Shown here: in pieces, positions 21,901 through 32,140 of the stretch
How the letters are laid out: the number at the start of each line of letters is the position of its first letter
Position numbering within the stretch: position 1 is the first letter of the stretch
Assembly: GCF_022201045.2 (NCBI RefSeq)
Contig: NC_068561.1
Span: forward strand, 19,904,501 to 19,968,500
DNA length: 64,000 nt
Source of the DNA: Citrus sinensis
Taxonomy: Eukaryota; Streptophyta; Magnoliopsida; Sapindales; Rutaceae
Reading direction: 5' to 3'
Position numbers and translations under genes: made by a program
The notes under the pieces: generated by a model
Database searches by the model: none
Seen by the model: only the letters and a program-made list of their open reading frames with translations
What the model was told of the DNA's origin: nothing

Positions 21901-23172
21901 GCTATCAGATGAAAGGTATTGCAAGAAATTTCAATGCATCTAAAAAATCATCTTGTTTAATGGTCTAAGTGTAGCTTATTGATTTTCTCACGTTATTCCA
22001 GGCTATCAGATGAAAGTTATTGCAAGAAATTTCAATGCATCTCAAAAATCATCTTGTTTAATGGTCTAAGTGTAGCTTATTGATTTTCTCACGTTATTCC
22101 AGATGTGAATGCCCTAAATTTTTTGGTTTACATTCGTTGTGGTTCTGGTTGAGAAATGTATCAAGCACATGAAAGACTTGATTATATTTATTTTGGGTAA
22201 TATCTGTATGATCTTCATTAAACTTTTGATTGTATTCTTTATTATTTTCAGGCAGCCAGCTCTAGGTACTGCAGTTGCGGTGGACAGAGTCCCTGCAGGC
22301 CAACAGGTTTTCTTTATCCATATCTGGAGTTCAATATTCTTTTTACCTTTCTTAGGGTCCTTTAGTTCTTGAACATTTCTTTGGTTTTCCTTCCCCTGGA
22401 TGCAGGGTGCAGTTGTCTCTGATGAAGAAATACAAAAACTTGTTTTAATGGGTTTTGACAAGGTAAATATATTATGTCAATTAAATTAGTCTTGTTCTCT
22501 ATAACCATAGTACTAAGTTTAGCAGTTCAATGTTGTATATACATTTTTTTCCCCATTTATTGCAATTTTATTTTGCATTTGTATGAAATTGAGACTGAGG
22601 ACTCAAATGCCATTGCTGGGCCTTGTTTCAGACGCAGGTTGAAGTTGCTCTGGCAGCAGCTGATGGCGATCTTAATGTAGCAGTGGAAATTCTCAGCCAG
22701 CAGGTACATTCAAGAGTTAAGTTTTCCAAAAATTGTGTTGATTGACATTCTTTCTCTGGAATGTTTAGTTAATGGACAAAATTGTATGCAGGGTTAAGTT
22801 CATAAAGCAATCTCACCCCGTGACTTCTCGTATACAAATCTCCTATTACATTTCAGTTGGCCAGTATGATCTGCTCTTACAATGTCTGTGAACTACGGTT
22901 CGTTTGGGTGCTGTATGGCCTTTCTAACGTGATTACACAGATTGGGGGAAAGAAATATTTGGGAGAATAACAATTATGCTAATTTCTGCTTAAAGAAAAG
23001 AAAGAGCCCTTTGTGTACATGTTTTGAGTTTTGAATTAAAAGAAGTGCAATCTAATCTTAGCTTTCTGAACAAATTCAACCCTGTAAATATAATCTCATG
23101 CCGATATTTGTTATGGGAAATTGAGATCAAATCTTTATTTATCGAATGTAGTCAGACAACAAGCATCGATGA
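15957..23172 (+). CDS. RBL15: Rhomboid-like protease with C-terminal UBA domain (RBL15 type)
   Basis: I join exons 15957..15980, 16908..17073, 18356..18659, 18856..18888, 19004..19095, 19191..19264, 20944..21038, 21117..21186, 21749..21915, 22252..22306, 22406..22462, 22632..22703 and probably 23152..23172. The phases agree at every junction and give about 409 residues. The N-terminal half is a multi-pass membrane rhomboid domain. The catalytic serine is in Gly-Phe-Ser-Gly (residue about 145) and the catalytic histidine in Gly-His-Leu-Cys-Gly (about 197), so the dyad is present. The C-terminal 60 residues form a UBA domain (Met-Gly-Phe-Asp-Lys, then Ala-Leu-x-Ala-Ala-x-Gly-Asp) expected to bind ubiquitin. 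Arabidopsis RBL15 has the same architecture and size. The last exon is uncertain: an acceptor 4 bp downstream would give another tail. Intron 6 holds a PIF-like MITE, and intron 9 a duplicated exon end. Confidence 0.88.
18207..18259 (+). repeat. Self-complementary compound microsatellite (AAC)n-(ATT)n-(GTT)n
   Basis: The run of AAC triplets, followed by ATT triplets and then GTT triplets, makes the two outer blocks perfect complements. The tract can form an 18-bp hairpin with an ATT loop. It lies in intron 2 of the rhomboid gene. Confidence 0.85.
19374..20222. mobile_element. PIF/Harbinger-like MITE in rhomboid intron 6, 849 bp
   Basis: The ends are GGCAGTGTTTACTT on the left and, as reverse complement on the right, TGCTGCGTTTACTT. 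Subterminal GGAGTGGGAGTGG-type motifs are inverted on the two sides. A 3-bp TGA lies on each flank (19371-19373 and 20223-20225), fitting the TNA target of PIF/Harbinger elements. The core from about 19560 to 20090 is extremely AT-rich and has no coding capacity. Confidence 0.75.
21898..22103 (+). repeat. 101-bp tandem duplication of the exon 9 end and its splice donor
   Basis: The exon 9 3' end with its donor and following intron (GCTATCAGATGAAAG at 21901) is repeated at 22002. In copy 1 the donor reads AAAG|GTATT. In copy 2 the same position reads AAAGTTATT, so the GT is lost. Both units end with TTCTCACGTTATTCCAG, an acceptor-like sequence at 22001 and 22103. Confidence 0.9.
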
Positions 23173-23750
23173 CTACTTGTATTATCAGGTAATATTTCCT
23201 TGATCAAATTGGCGATAGCTAGGTTTTGGGTTTGCTCTCAATTTTCTGGTTTCCGCCCATGGAACTGCAATTTAAGGACATCACGAAATGTGCGCTGTAG
23301 AAATTTTTGGATTCAATTGAGCAACCGTGGATCTAAATCAAGACGTTTGCTACAACATGACGCATCTAACTGTTTCAAACGTAGAAGCCTATTAGAAACA
23401 TGTTCGTCTAATAGATTATGTCTAGTTGAAGTAGATAATAGTGGCTGTAATGTTAAAAAAACATTTCAGCTGCAGAGTTGTTGATTAATTCAAGGTTATA
23501 AGTAACATTTTAGGTAACAAATCTTTTGTGTCCAGAATACATCCCAAGATGCCAAATGCAATAAGCTGTATATTTCCTAAGGACACGAGAACTTGATAGT
23601 CCCGGGATTTCGATGACTTCACAAAAGGTCATGTGGCAATGAAGCAGAAATCTCTTCAACTTTCATTAGGTCAAATATCATACCCCGTTGTCGAGCAGAT
23701 AGGAGATGCAGGCATGCAGCCACTCCACCTGGATTGATCGGCAGTCATAA

Positions 23751-26700
23751 TTATCCTTTCTCTCGTTGATCGTCATTCTCCCTTCCTTGAGCGTTGCCAA
23801 GGCCATGAGGAGTGCCGTTAGACCCTACAAAATGTCTTGCTCGGGTTGGGGGTCTTTCAGCGGTGAATAATAAATCACTGATTCTCAGTCTATCCTGCAA
23901 TAGACGAAACAATTTCAATTGTATCTCACATCAATTACAGACTTCTATTTGTGTGCCCTTGCATGTCCAGTGTGTCCAGAAAGAGAGACAGATGTATAGA
24001 TTTTTTCCAATCCAGCAAAAGCAATTATAGAACTTTTGGGGGAAAAAAAATCTACCTTGAAATTACTGCCGCATCTGCGTGCAAAATGACCTTCCTTGCC
24101 ACACTTGTAACATATAAGATTGGATTTTTTACCATTAAGAGCTTCACATGAGTTTGCGCATTCCTAGTATAAACTAATTCAATAAGATAATGATAAACCT
24201 CAACCGTAATACACGTTTTGCCGCTAAAAAGCAGAAAAATTACTTACAGGACCCAAATGGCCAGACTGCCCACAGTTGTAACAGGAGACTTGCTTTAGAC
24301 CTATGATTGAGGAGTTGACACAGCAAAGATGACCGAAACTCTTGCAAATGTAACATTGTATCTTCTGCCCACATGAGAAAAATTATCACCATTAAAGAGC
24401 AAGCAAGAATCACTTCAATTTGGGGACTTGCTGTTTGCTATATGATAAGAAGAGAGGGGGACAATAATATATCTATATATAGACAAAAAGACTCGTAAGA
24501 CTGCAAGATAAAATTCGGACCTTGAGATCATCAGCGTGGTATTCTCCCTCACATGAAGACAAGTCGTGTCCTGAATCCCCACACCTTAAGCAAAAATTAG
24601 AACTCAAATTGTTGCCCTGGTCCGTCCCAGGACAATCACTGGCAAGGTGCTCTGATCCTTTGCTGATAAAACAATCCTGGCCCTGCTGGTATACAAGGTG
24701 GCCTCTGAATAAGTTATGACGTAACTCTTAGGAGGTTAACGATGGAATGGATTATGGCAGAAAAATCTAAGAAATAAGCAATGAAATGCAAGATGCAACT
24801 TGGCTTTGAATAAACCTTTTTAATTCCTGGAGATCTTCTGTTGGTGGAGTTTTAATTGTTATTCTTGACAACAGCTTCAGATTTTTGTGGACATTTCTGA
24901 GGTAACGAGAAGTCAACAGATTAGCAGCCGTCATTTAAGTCAGAGGCAGTTTTATGATAAGCCTAAAGCCTAGGAGTTCAGTCAACTGGATGGTGGGCTT
25001 GCAAAATCTATCTACCTAAGATATATTATTGCTTTGAAATTGATAGTATGATTCAGAATGAAACATTTAGGCTCCGCATGAAAAATACCAAAGACTGACT
25101 TTTCATTTGATAAGTACTGTAAAAGATCCAATTCCATATTTAGCGCAGATACAAAGTTTCATATGTCACAATACTCACACGGAAAAATCTAGAGCCAAAA
25201 AATAGTACTTGATAATATCTTTTGCAGTTAAATGAAGTGAACAAAAGAAAATCCAGACACACAAGAAAAGTTGTAGAGTGAATGCTACTACACCTGTTTG
25301 CAATTCTTCCACCTGTGCTTGAAACTCCCACAAAGGAAGCATGGTTTATTCTGCTTTTGCATTTTGCAGGTTGCTGCTGTATGATTTTCTTTTCCACAAT
25401 TTGAACATGTTTCTGAGTTCCAGCCTGGAGGATCAAAATATCTTGGTTTCCGAAGAAGCATACGGAGTACAACATTATATTTTGCCTCATTTTCTTTCCT
25501 GGCATCTTCAACCTTATCTTTAGCTTCAATTACACGAGTCTTCTTTCTCCTTTTCTTCTGCTGCCTCTCCCCTACAATTGGCCCTACGGATACCGTATCT
25601 TCAACCCTTCTGCCCAAACTCATGTCTGAAAGTGGTTTATCATCCTCTAGGCGCAATGAATAAAGGTTGTTCATTTCAACACTCTTTACCCCATCATTTG
25701 CTCCTGTTATTGTTGCTGTTGTCTGCACAGCTTTACCCATATCTTCAACGCTTCTCTCCAAGCTCACACCCGAAACTGATTTATCATCCTCTGCGGAGGA
25801 TAAACAAAGATCAATCACTTCAAAAGAATTTCCCCCATCATTCCCTCCCACCGCTCTTACCATCGGCATAGCTTCACCCATGCTTGCACCCTCATTATCC
25901 TTTGCAGGATCAATAAAAAGATGCCGGGGCCCATCCATTTCTGTTGTCAGAACTGATTCAGGTTTTGAAACCTCTACTACTTTCAAAGCTTGATTTTTGT
26001 CTAGCTGTTTCTCCTCTTCAGCACTAATAGTAGCATCCTCTTGAACACAAAATTCAATCTCCCTCTTCTTTCTCTTTCTATTTCTCTTCTTTCTCCTCAT
26101 AAAAGCCTCTGCCTCTATCATGGCTTTCAGGTTATCAAAGCCACTCAAATCTGATATCTTTTCATACTCATCAAGCTTAGCTCTATTTGCTCTTCTTCTT
26201 TTCTCTTCTCTTCCATTTCTTTCTGTTTCTTCAACTTTATTCAAACCGTCATCCTCACCTAACTGCCCTTGCTCCTCTGCAACGTTAACCTAAACGCAAT
26301 ATGCATTATTAGAAAACAAAGCTCACAAAACAACAAACATGCAGATACCAAGTCCAAAAAAAGACCAATACAAAATCATTTTAAATGAAATCAAGCAAGA
26401 GAGATTTGGTATCTTTATATATTCAAGATTCAAAACTAAACTCTATATATTTCTCTTCAAACATTTTCCTTTCTTTAACCTCGCCGTTTCCCAATAGCCA
26501 AGCACAAAATGGGATAATAGATTATTTAAATAAATAAAAAACACGTACAGTGTCATTCTCCCGAGCACAAAACTGAGTCTCTAAATTGCCCCTCATCCTC
26601 TCACTACTCTTTCTCCTCATAGAAGCTTCCGCTTCTATCATGGCTTTAAGGTTCTCAAATCCGGTCAAATCAGCTACCTCTCTGTACAAAGAATCAAGCT

Positions 26701-26935
26701 TTGTCTTATCCTTCTTCTTCTTCTTTCTATTTCTCTTCTTCTTTCTCTTCATGATAGACTCAGCCAAAATCATAGCTTTCAGATTATCAAAGCCAGTAAG
26801 GTCAGAAATCTCTTTGTACTCATCAAGCTTAGATTTTGCAGCCACCCCACGTTCTATATTCTTCTCTTTGCTCCCATTTCCTTCTTCTTTCTCTTCTTCA
26901 CTGCTTGTTATCACTGTGACGGGGCTATTTTCCAT
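23751..26935 (-). CDS. Zinc-knuckle (CCHC-type) family protein, At3g43590-like
   Basis: Minus-strand exons are 26549..26935, 25294..26289, 24521..24682, 24248..24364, 24056..24163 and tentatively 23751..23894. All junctions are phase 0, giving about 637 residues. The start is the ATG at 26935. The N-terminus has three Lys/Arg-rich copies of a 30-40 residue motif with the core Gly-Phe-(Asp/Glu)-Asn-Leu-Lys-Ala-Met-Ile. The C-terminal third has seven CCHC knuckle-like units, including Cys-Ser-Asn-Cys-x4-His-x4-Cys and Cys-Tyr-Lys-Cys-x4-His-x4-Cys. One knuckle is completed across the exon 4/5 junction, which supports that splice. The third has Ser for its second Cys, and the fifth lacks a properly spaced last Cys. 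Such proteins are usually nucleic-acid-binding; a nuclear RNA-related role is inference. The last exon rests on frame and weak family resemblance only. It converges with the rhomboid gene. Confidence 0.8.
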
Positions 26936-27017
26936 CTTCACTTCTGGTGTCTTCCCCGAATATGACTGGGGAAATGGGCTGCTTCTCCCCGTAGTGAAAG
27001 GCCGAATGCCACCTTAA

Positions 27018-27827
27018 AATTTCCAAAAAAATAATAATAAATTAATAACACTAAAAATTCAGATTATTTTCGCTTTTATCTTTTTTTAGCCTAATAAAGA
27101 AAATATATCAACTAACTTGGATGCGGTTTAACCGTACGGCCCCCAACAATCATTATTTGCTTTCAGACCCTCAGTCTTGCCAAGTTTTACATGAGATTTT
27201 TCATTAAGCATCCATTTTCCTAGTCCCTGTATTCCTTTCATGTCTTCTTTAATAATGGTTATGCATTATGGGTAGTAGTGAAGAAAACTATATTATAAGA
27301 ATATATTGACCACTTATGGGTAGTAGTAAATCATATGTATTTTAGTTCAAAGTTTTTAAATTGGGATAATTTTTAACTATAATATAGATTTTTATACATT
27401 TAATAGTTAATGTTTATCGTTTATTCAAATATTATATTTAATAGTTAATGATTCCATCTCGTAGTAAAATTATGGCTTACGACTCAATCTCAAACATACA
27501 TTAAATATCTTAATGTGATAAAATTATGACTTACAACTCAATCTTAATTATACATTGAATATGTTGTATTGTATTGTACTCTATTTCAGGACATGTAATT
27601 ACTCTAAGATACATGCCAAATGTGTCATTTCACCTAATAAATACAAAATAATAATTTATATTTTTAATCATAAAGGCTAGAAAATAACAATAATGAGTAG
27701 ATTGAGATTCCTAAGGAGCATTTGATGATATCAATGATATTTTATTCTAGATGATCATCTTATCATATACTTTCAACTTTTTTCTTTTGAATTGAATTCT
27801 TTCAGGCATTAATATAGGTGTGTGTGT

Positions 27828-27901
<74 letters not shown>

Positions 27902-27937
27902 CAAATATAATTCGTTTTAGGTTTGAATATCTACTAA
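27018..27937. other. Intergenic spacer with microsatellite
   Basis: Presumed upstream region of the zinc-knuckle gene, then AT-rich sequence. Apart from the (TC)n(TA)n tract at 27829-27901, nothing is recognised. Confidence 0.4.
27829..27901 (+). repeat. Compound microsatellite (TC)n(TA)n preceded by (TG)n
   Basis: A short TG run at about 27818 is followed by about 22 TC units and then about 14 TA units, all uninterrupted. The minus-strand open frame across it is a by-product of the repeat. Confidence 0.95.
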
Positions 27938-28034
27938 GACTCTGTTTGGTATATTTTTTCAATTAGAGCTTATTTAAGTAGAGTTTTTATTAATAGAACT
28001 TTTATAAGTAAAGTTTTTTGCACAAAAAAATTTA

Positions 28035-28954
28035 GGGTGCCTTTGGTATTATTTTTCAAATAGTATTTTTAAATTTCCTTTAAAAAATAAGAAGGATTAG
28101 TTTTTGGTGAAAATGAAAACGCGTTTGGTAGTTTATTTTAAAACTAACATAAAAAAATAAAAAAGAGTAAAATGCGTTTGGTAGTTTGTTTGTAAAATAT
28201 AAATAGTAAAAATGTATTTGATATAATTTTTATGAAAATTGTTTTAGAATAGTTATATGATATGTATAAATTTTAAATTTATCTTTTTGTCATTTTAGAT
28301 ATTTTTAAAAAAATGAATAAACAAGTAAAATAATGTAGTAATAAATATTAATATAAAATTATAAGTTTGTATATTATTACAAAGATTTATTAAATAAAAT
28401 ATTATAGAATAATTTATAGAAAATCCATAATTATTTCAAAAAATTATTTATTATTTTATTTTAAAAAAATTTTAAACAAACATTATTGCATAAACATAAT
28501 AAATTTACTATATATTTATCATTTTAAAATCAAAGTTTCATATTTGTATTTAGGATCCCACTAAGTTACGTTAAGCGTAACGTACATCCACACACAACAA
28601 CAGTTCCCGTGGTGAGACCTACAAGTGTTGCTGTGTGTGGCGCTTAACGTAACGTAGCACCAGCCTTGTATTTAATATCTCTGTGGGCCCATTATTTTTT
28701 TTATGGTAAAAAACCACAAAAGTCACCAAAGTGTGGTCCCCGTGCAATTAATGCATGCAAAATAGAAAACAAAATACAGAGAATGCAAATATTGTGTTTT
28801 CTGTATTTGTTAAGAAAAGTTAGAGAATGGAAACATTTAATTCTCCTTAATTTTCCATTATAGCTACGAAACGCCCCGGCCAAACGCATTTTCTATTTTA
28901 TTATTTTTGCAAAACAAAAAACGTCTGGTAAAATATGATACCAAACACGCATCC
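28035..28954. mobile_element. Middle PIF/Harbinger-like MITE nested in the outer one
   Basis: The left end GGGTGCCTTTGGTAT and the right-end complement GGATGCGTGTTTGGTAT form the inverted ends, and TTA flanks both sides (28032-28034 and 28955-28957). The interior repeats GCGTTTGGTAGTTT-type motifs. No gene is present. It contains the small palindromic element at 28553-28665. Confidence 0.65.
28553..28665. mobile_element. Small palindromic MITE, copy 1, 113 bp, 9-bp target duplication
   Basis: It is flanked by the perfect 9-bp duplication TTGTATTTA at 28544-28552 and 28666-28674. The outer arms are inverted repeats (GGATCC start, GGCTGG on the other side), and each arm contains a near-palindrome around ACGTTAAGCGTAACGT. 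A second member lies at 33028-33149. A 9-bp duplication with G-starting ends suggests a Mutator-type mobiliser. Confidence 0.85.
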
Positions 28955-30637
28955 TTAGTTATTTGGTTGTTAATGAGATTTTTTATTAAAATTTACAAAA
29001 TTATTTTAATAGGTAAATTTTTTAAAGTTATGTTATGAAAAGTATAAAATAAGATTGTTAAGTAAGTAAATAACATTTTAGATATTTTATTATTTTTAAA
29101 AAAAATTCAATTTCTATTCCCAAAGTCTAAAACTTAAGATTTTGCTAGTAAAGACAAAATATCTTATTTAATCTTCAAAAGCTCTATTAAAAAAAAAATC
29201 AAACAACAACAAGAATTTTGATAAGAGTTTATAAGATTAAATAAGTACTTACGACATACCAAACAGACATTAAAGCTGATTCTGGGCAGGGTTTGAATAA
29301 GTCCTTAGATAACTAAATTTGTTATTCTTAAGGAATTTTAAAAAATAAAAATAAAGTTACTAAGATTATCCACAAAAATGCTCTACGAATCTTCGAAGTT
29401 AGTTTCTCATAGTATTTTTTTACTCTTGACAACTAATAATTTGTGACCCAGTGATAATATAAAATGAAAAAGACAGGGATTTGTCCGTGGTATACCCCAA
29501 AAAAAGGGTATTTATCTAAAAATACCCCCAAACTCAAAAATTCCCCGTATATGCCTTTTCTAATGTGCAGTTACGAAATTATCCTAATAAAAAATCTAAA
29601 TCAACCAAACTACCACAACCAATCATGTAACAAAATCCCTAATTTTTTTTCACGAGCAGCTTCTCCTTCAGCCCGTTCTTCTGGATTTCTCCTCCTCCAT
29701 TTTACAAATTCCTGTCATTTTATAACAATTCTTCTACACACTCTCGCCTCTCTGCAAACCAGTAGCTGCAATTCCTCCACTCTGCTTCAGTGTCTCCGCC
29801 TCCAGGTACTTTTAGAAAGTCAAATTTTTTATTTTAATGTAAAATAAAATTTGAAAGTTTCAAAGCTCAAGTTATTGATTTTCCTGGAAAAAACCATTTG
29901 CAGCTAGTATTGAAATGTGTGCAAAGTCTTGTGCCAAAAGCTTAATTTTCATTTCTCGCAAAAGTCAGATGACAAGACTTCACTTGATTAGGCTTATGCC
30001 TGTCTTTTACCTTGCATTAATTTTCATCTCTTGCAAAAGTCAGATAATAAGGCTTCACTCGATTAGACTAGTAATTGATTAAACATATTTATTTTCTGAT
30101 TAATTGTCGTCCAATTTGTTTTGCACACACATCGGGTAGAATTCATCCAAAAAAATGGCTTGTAAGGTACGGGAGTCCGAATACTTATAAACCTACACAC
30201 CAAGCCTTAGCTTAGCAATATAACACTCAATTATAGTTCATAACCGATATGCACGGTGGCCATATATGGGGCTGGGTGACTTCACAGATTTTATACAAGG
30301 TGAATAACATGCATTCTTCTCAACTTACTTCGTCTGTGAAGAGAGATTTCATCAAAAAAAATTGGTAAAACTCATTCAAAAGACCGACTTATGATGTTAG
30401 AAAGACCAAATACCCTATAAAATGCTTAATAAAGTGGTCGCACAATTATTCTTGTGTACACGGTACCAATGCAATAGAAAACAGGATAAACCTTAATGTC
30501 TCTAGCTACTCAGTTTAATAGACAGTATAATCTAAAGATGTCGTGTTGTTGTATTGTTACACTGAGTTTGATTGCAATTAGAATCATAATTATCATAAAT
30601 ATTTTGCTGTTGCTGCAGCTGTTATATGAATTTTTTT

Positions 30638-30793
30638 AGTGGTGACTGTGGAGCATTTTTGTTGCGGTACTTGGAGGTCCTAGCCCATGGACTTGATGTC
30701 AATTCATACTGCCAACAAGATCATGTTACACAATTTCGACAAGCTTTGGCTGTAAAATTATTTGGGCATAGGTCATGGAAAAAAACTTTGTAG
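30638..30793 (+). pseudogene. Ulp1-like (C48) SUMO-protease domain remnant of a transposon
   Basis: The frame beginning Ser-Gly-Asp-Cys-Gly-Ala-Phe-Leu-Leu-Arg-Tyr at 30638 runs 51 codons to TAG at 30791-30793. Asp-Cys-Gly with a following hydrophobic helix is the catalytic-cysteine signature of C48 peptidases, and the remaining part resembles the terminal helices of transposon-borne Ulp1 domains. The His and Asp of the triad, which lie upstream, were not found. It is a C-terminal fragment without a start codon. Confidence 0.7.
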
Positions 30794-30960
30794 TGTCTTT
30801 TTTTGGATTATGAGATGTAATAGTTGTAATGAGGATGTTGTTGATATTTGATGTCATTAAAGACAATTGACATCATTAATATATTTTATTTCTTTGTTAT
30901 TTATATTAATGATAGATAAGATAGTTTGCACAATATATGCACAGAGAATACACTGTAAGA

Positions 30961-31518
30961 AAATACACGACTGCAGTCGAGTATTTGCACAGATACACGA
31001 CTGCGGTCGGGTATTTGGAAATAAACATAATACGCTATGTGACAAAATACTCGACTGCAGTTGGGTATTTGCACAGATACACGACTGCGGTCGGGTATTT
31101 GAAAATAAACATAATAAGCTGTGACAAAATACTCGACTGCAGTCGGGTATTTGCACAGATACACGACTGCGGTCGGGTATTTGCACAGATACACGACTGC
31201 GGTCGGGTATTTAGAAATAAACATAATAAGCTCTGTGACAAAATACTCTACTGCAGTTGGGTATTTGTACAGATACACGACTGTAGTCGGGTATTTACAA
31301 ATAAAAATGACAAGCTCTCTGTGACAAAATACTCGACTGCAGTCGAGTATTTGCACAGATAAACGACTATGGTCGAGTATTTAGAAATAAATATGACAAA
31401 CTCTCTGTGACAATCGGGTATTTACACAGATACACGACTGTAGTCGAGTATTTAGAAATAAACATGGCCAGTTCTGTAACAACCAAAATACACGATTGTA
31501 CTCGGGTATGTGCACAGA
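30961..31518 (+). repeat. Palindromic minisatellite, about 13 units of a 20-bp inverted-repeat core
   Basis: The basic unit is 30 bp: a 20-bp hairpin core of the type TACACGACTGCGGTCGGGTA, followed by TTTGCACAGA. It alternates with longer units carrying an extra GAAATAAACATAATAAGCTCT-like spacer, so a higher-order period of roughly 82-90 bp appears. The core at 31330-31349 is a perfect 20-bp palindrome. Degenerate relatives continue at 31898-32140. Confidence 0.92.
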
Positions 31519-31897
31519 ATAAAAACTCTTTTCAATCATTCATTATATTGATGACACAATCAATATAGATTTTAAACATACCAAACTTCAAATAAATGAA
31601 ACTAACTATAATCTGGTTGCCTATCAAATAACACAAATCCAATAATTATTGAAATCGTAAATAAGTTGTAATACAATAGAAGTTGTTTAACATTCATCAT
31701 AAATTTTTGGCATATTTAACCCAAACACTCGGTCCATATTTTATAAGCCTCTGGTCGCCTCCCTTCAATACTTGTTCTTAGAAAACCACACAAACATGTT
31801 TATTCATCTGCGAAACAAAAAGGTAGAAATTTATCACTAAATATGAAAGATATTAAAAAAATTAAAACAACAAAAAATAACAAGTATATAAGGTTCA

Positions 31898-32140
31898 TAG
31901 TAGTCGTGTAACTTATTAACAATTATAGTATGTAAGTTTATATGTACACGCTAGTAGTTGTGTAACTTATTAACACACACGACTATAGTCTAGTAATAGT
32001 AAAATGATATATATAGTGAAAAATATATATTTTGCAATAGAATGATAAGATGTCATAATAATTGAAATTTTTTGCACATTTTCACGACTACAATCGTGTA
32101 AATACATACATACACGACTGTTGTCGTGTATGTCGGGTGT
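31898..32140 (+). repeat. Degenerate relatives of the palindromic minisatellite core
   Basis: Scattered hairpin cores such as CACGACTATAGTCTAGTA, CACGACTACAATCGTG and ACACGACTGTTGTCGTGT recur here with different spacers. They are related to the array 400 bp upstream. Confidence 0.7.

Larger units (their letters stand above)
27938..29270. mobile_element. Outer PIF/Harbinger-like MITE (host of nested insertions)
   Basis: The left end GACTCTGTTTGGTAT matches the reverse complement of the right end ATGTCTGTTTGGTAT after the first bases. TAA flanks both sides (27935-27937 and 29271-29273), the 3-bp target of this superfamily. Without the nested insert it would be about 410 bp. Confidence 0.65.

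Noticed and set aside
26586-27017. 143-codon plus-strand frame
   Set aside because: Antisense shadow of the Lys/Glu-rich first exon of the zinc-knuckle gene. The hydrophobic appearance comes from reading Lys-rich codons backwards.
29464-29847. 127-codon frame at the left end of the Ulp1-bearing element
   Set aside because: It starts outside the inverted end and runs through it. No recognised domain was seen, and the composition is that of a leader sequence.
30901-31362. Long overlapping open frames on both strands with repeating peptides
   Set aside because: The 30-bp minisatellite unit is a multiple of three, so open frames arise on both strands without coding. They lie inside a decayed transposon and have no start context or domain.
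30961-31518. Regularly spaced palindromic repeats resembling a CRISPR array
   Set aside because: Eukaryotic plant context, variable repeats with conserved linkers rather than identical repeats with unique spacers, and no cas genes. It is a minisatellite.
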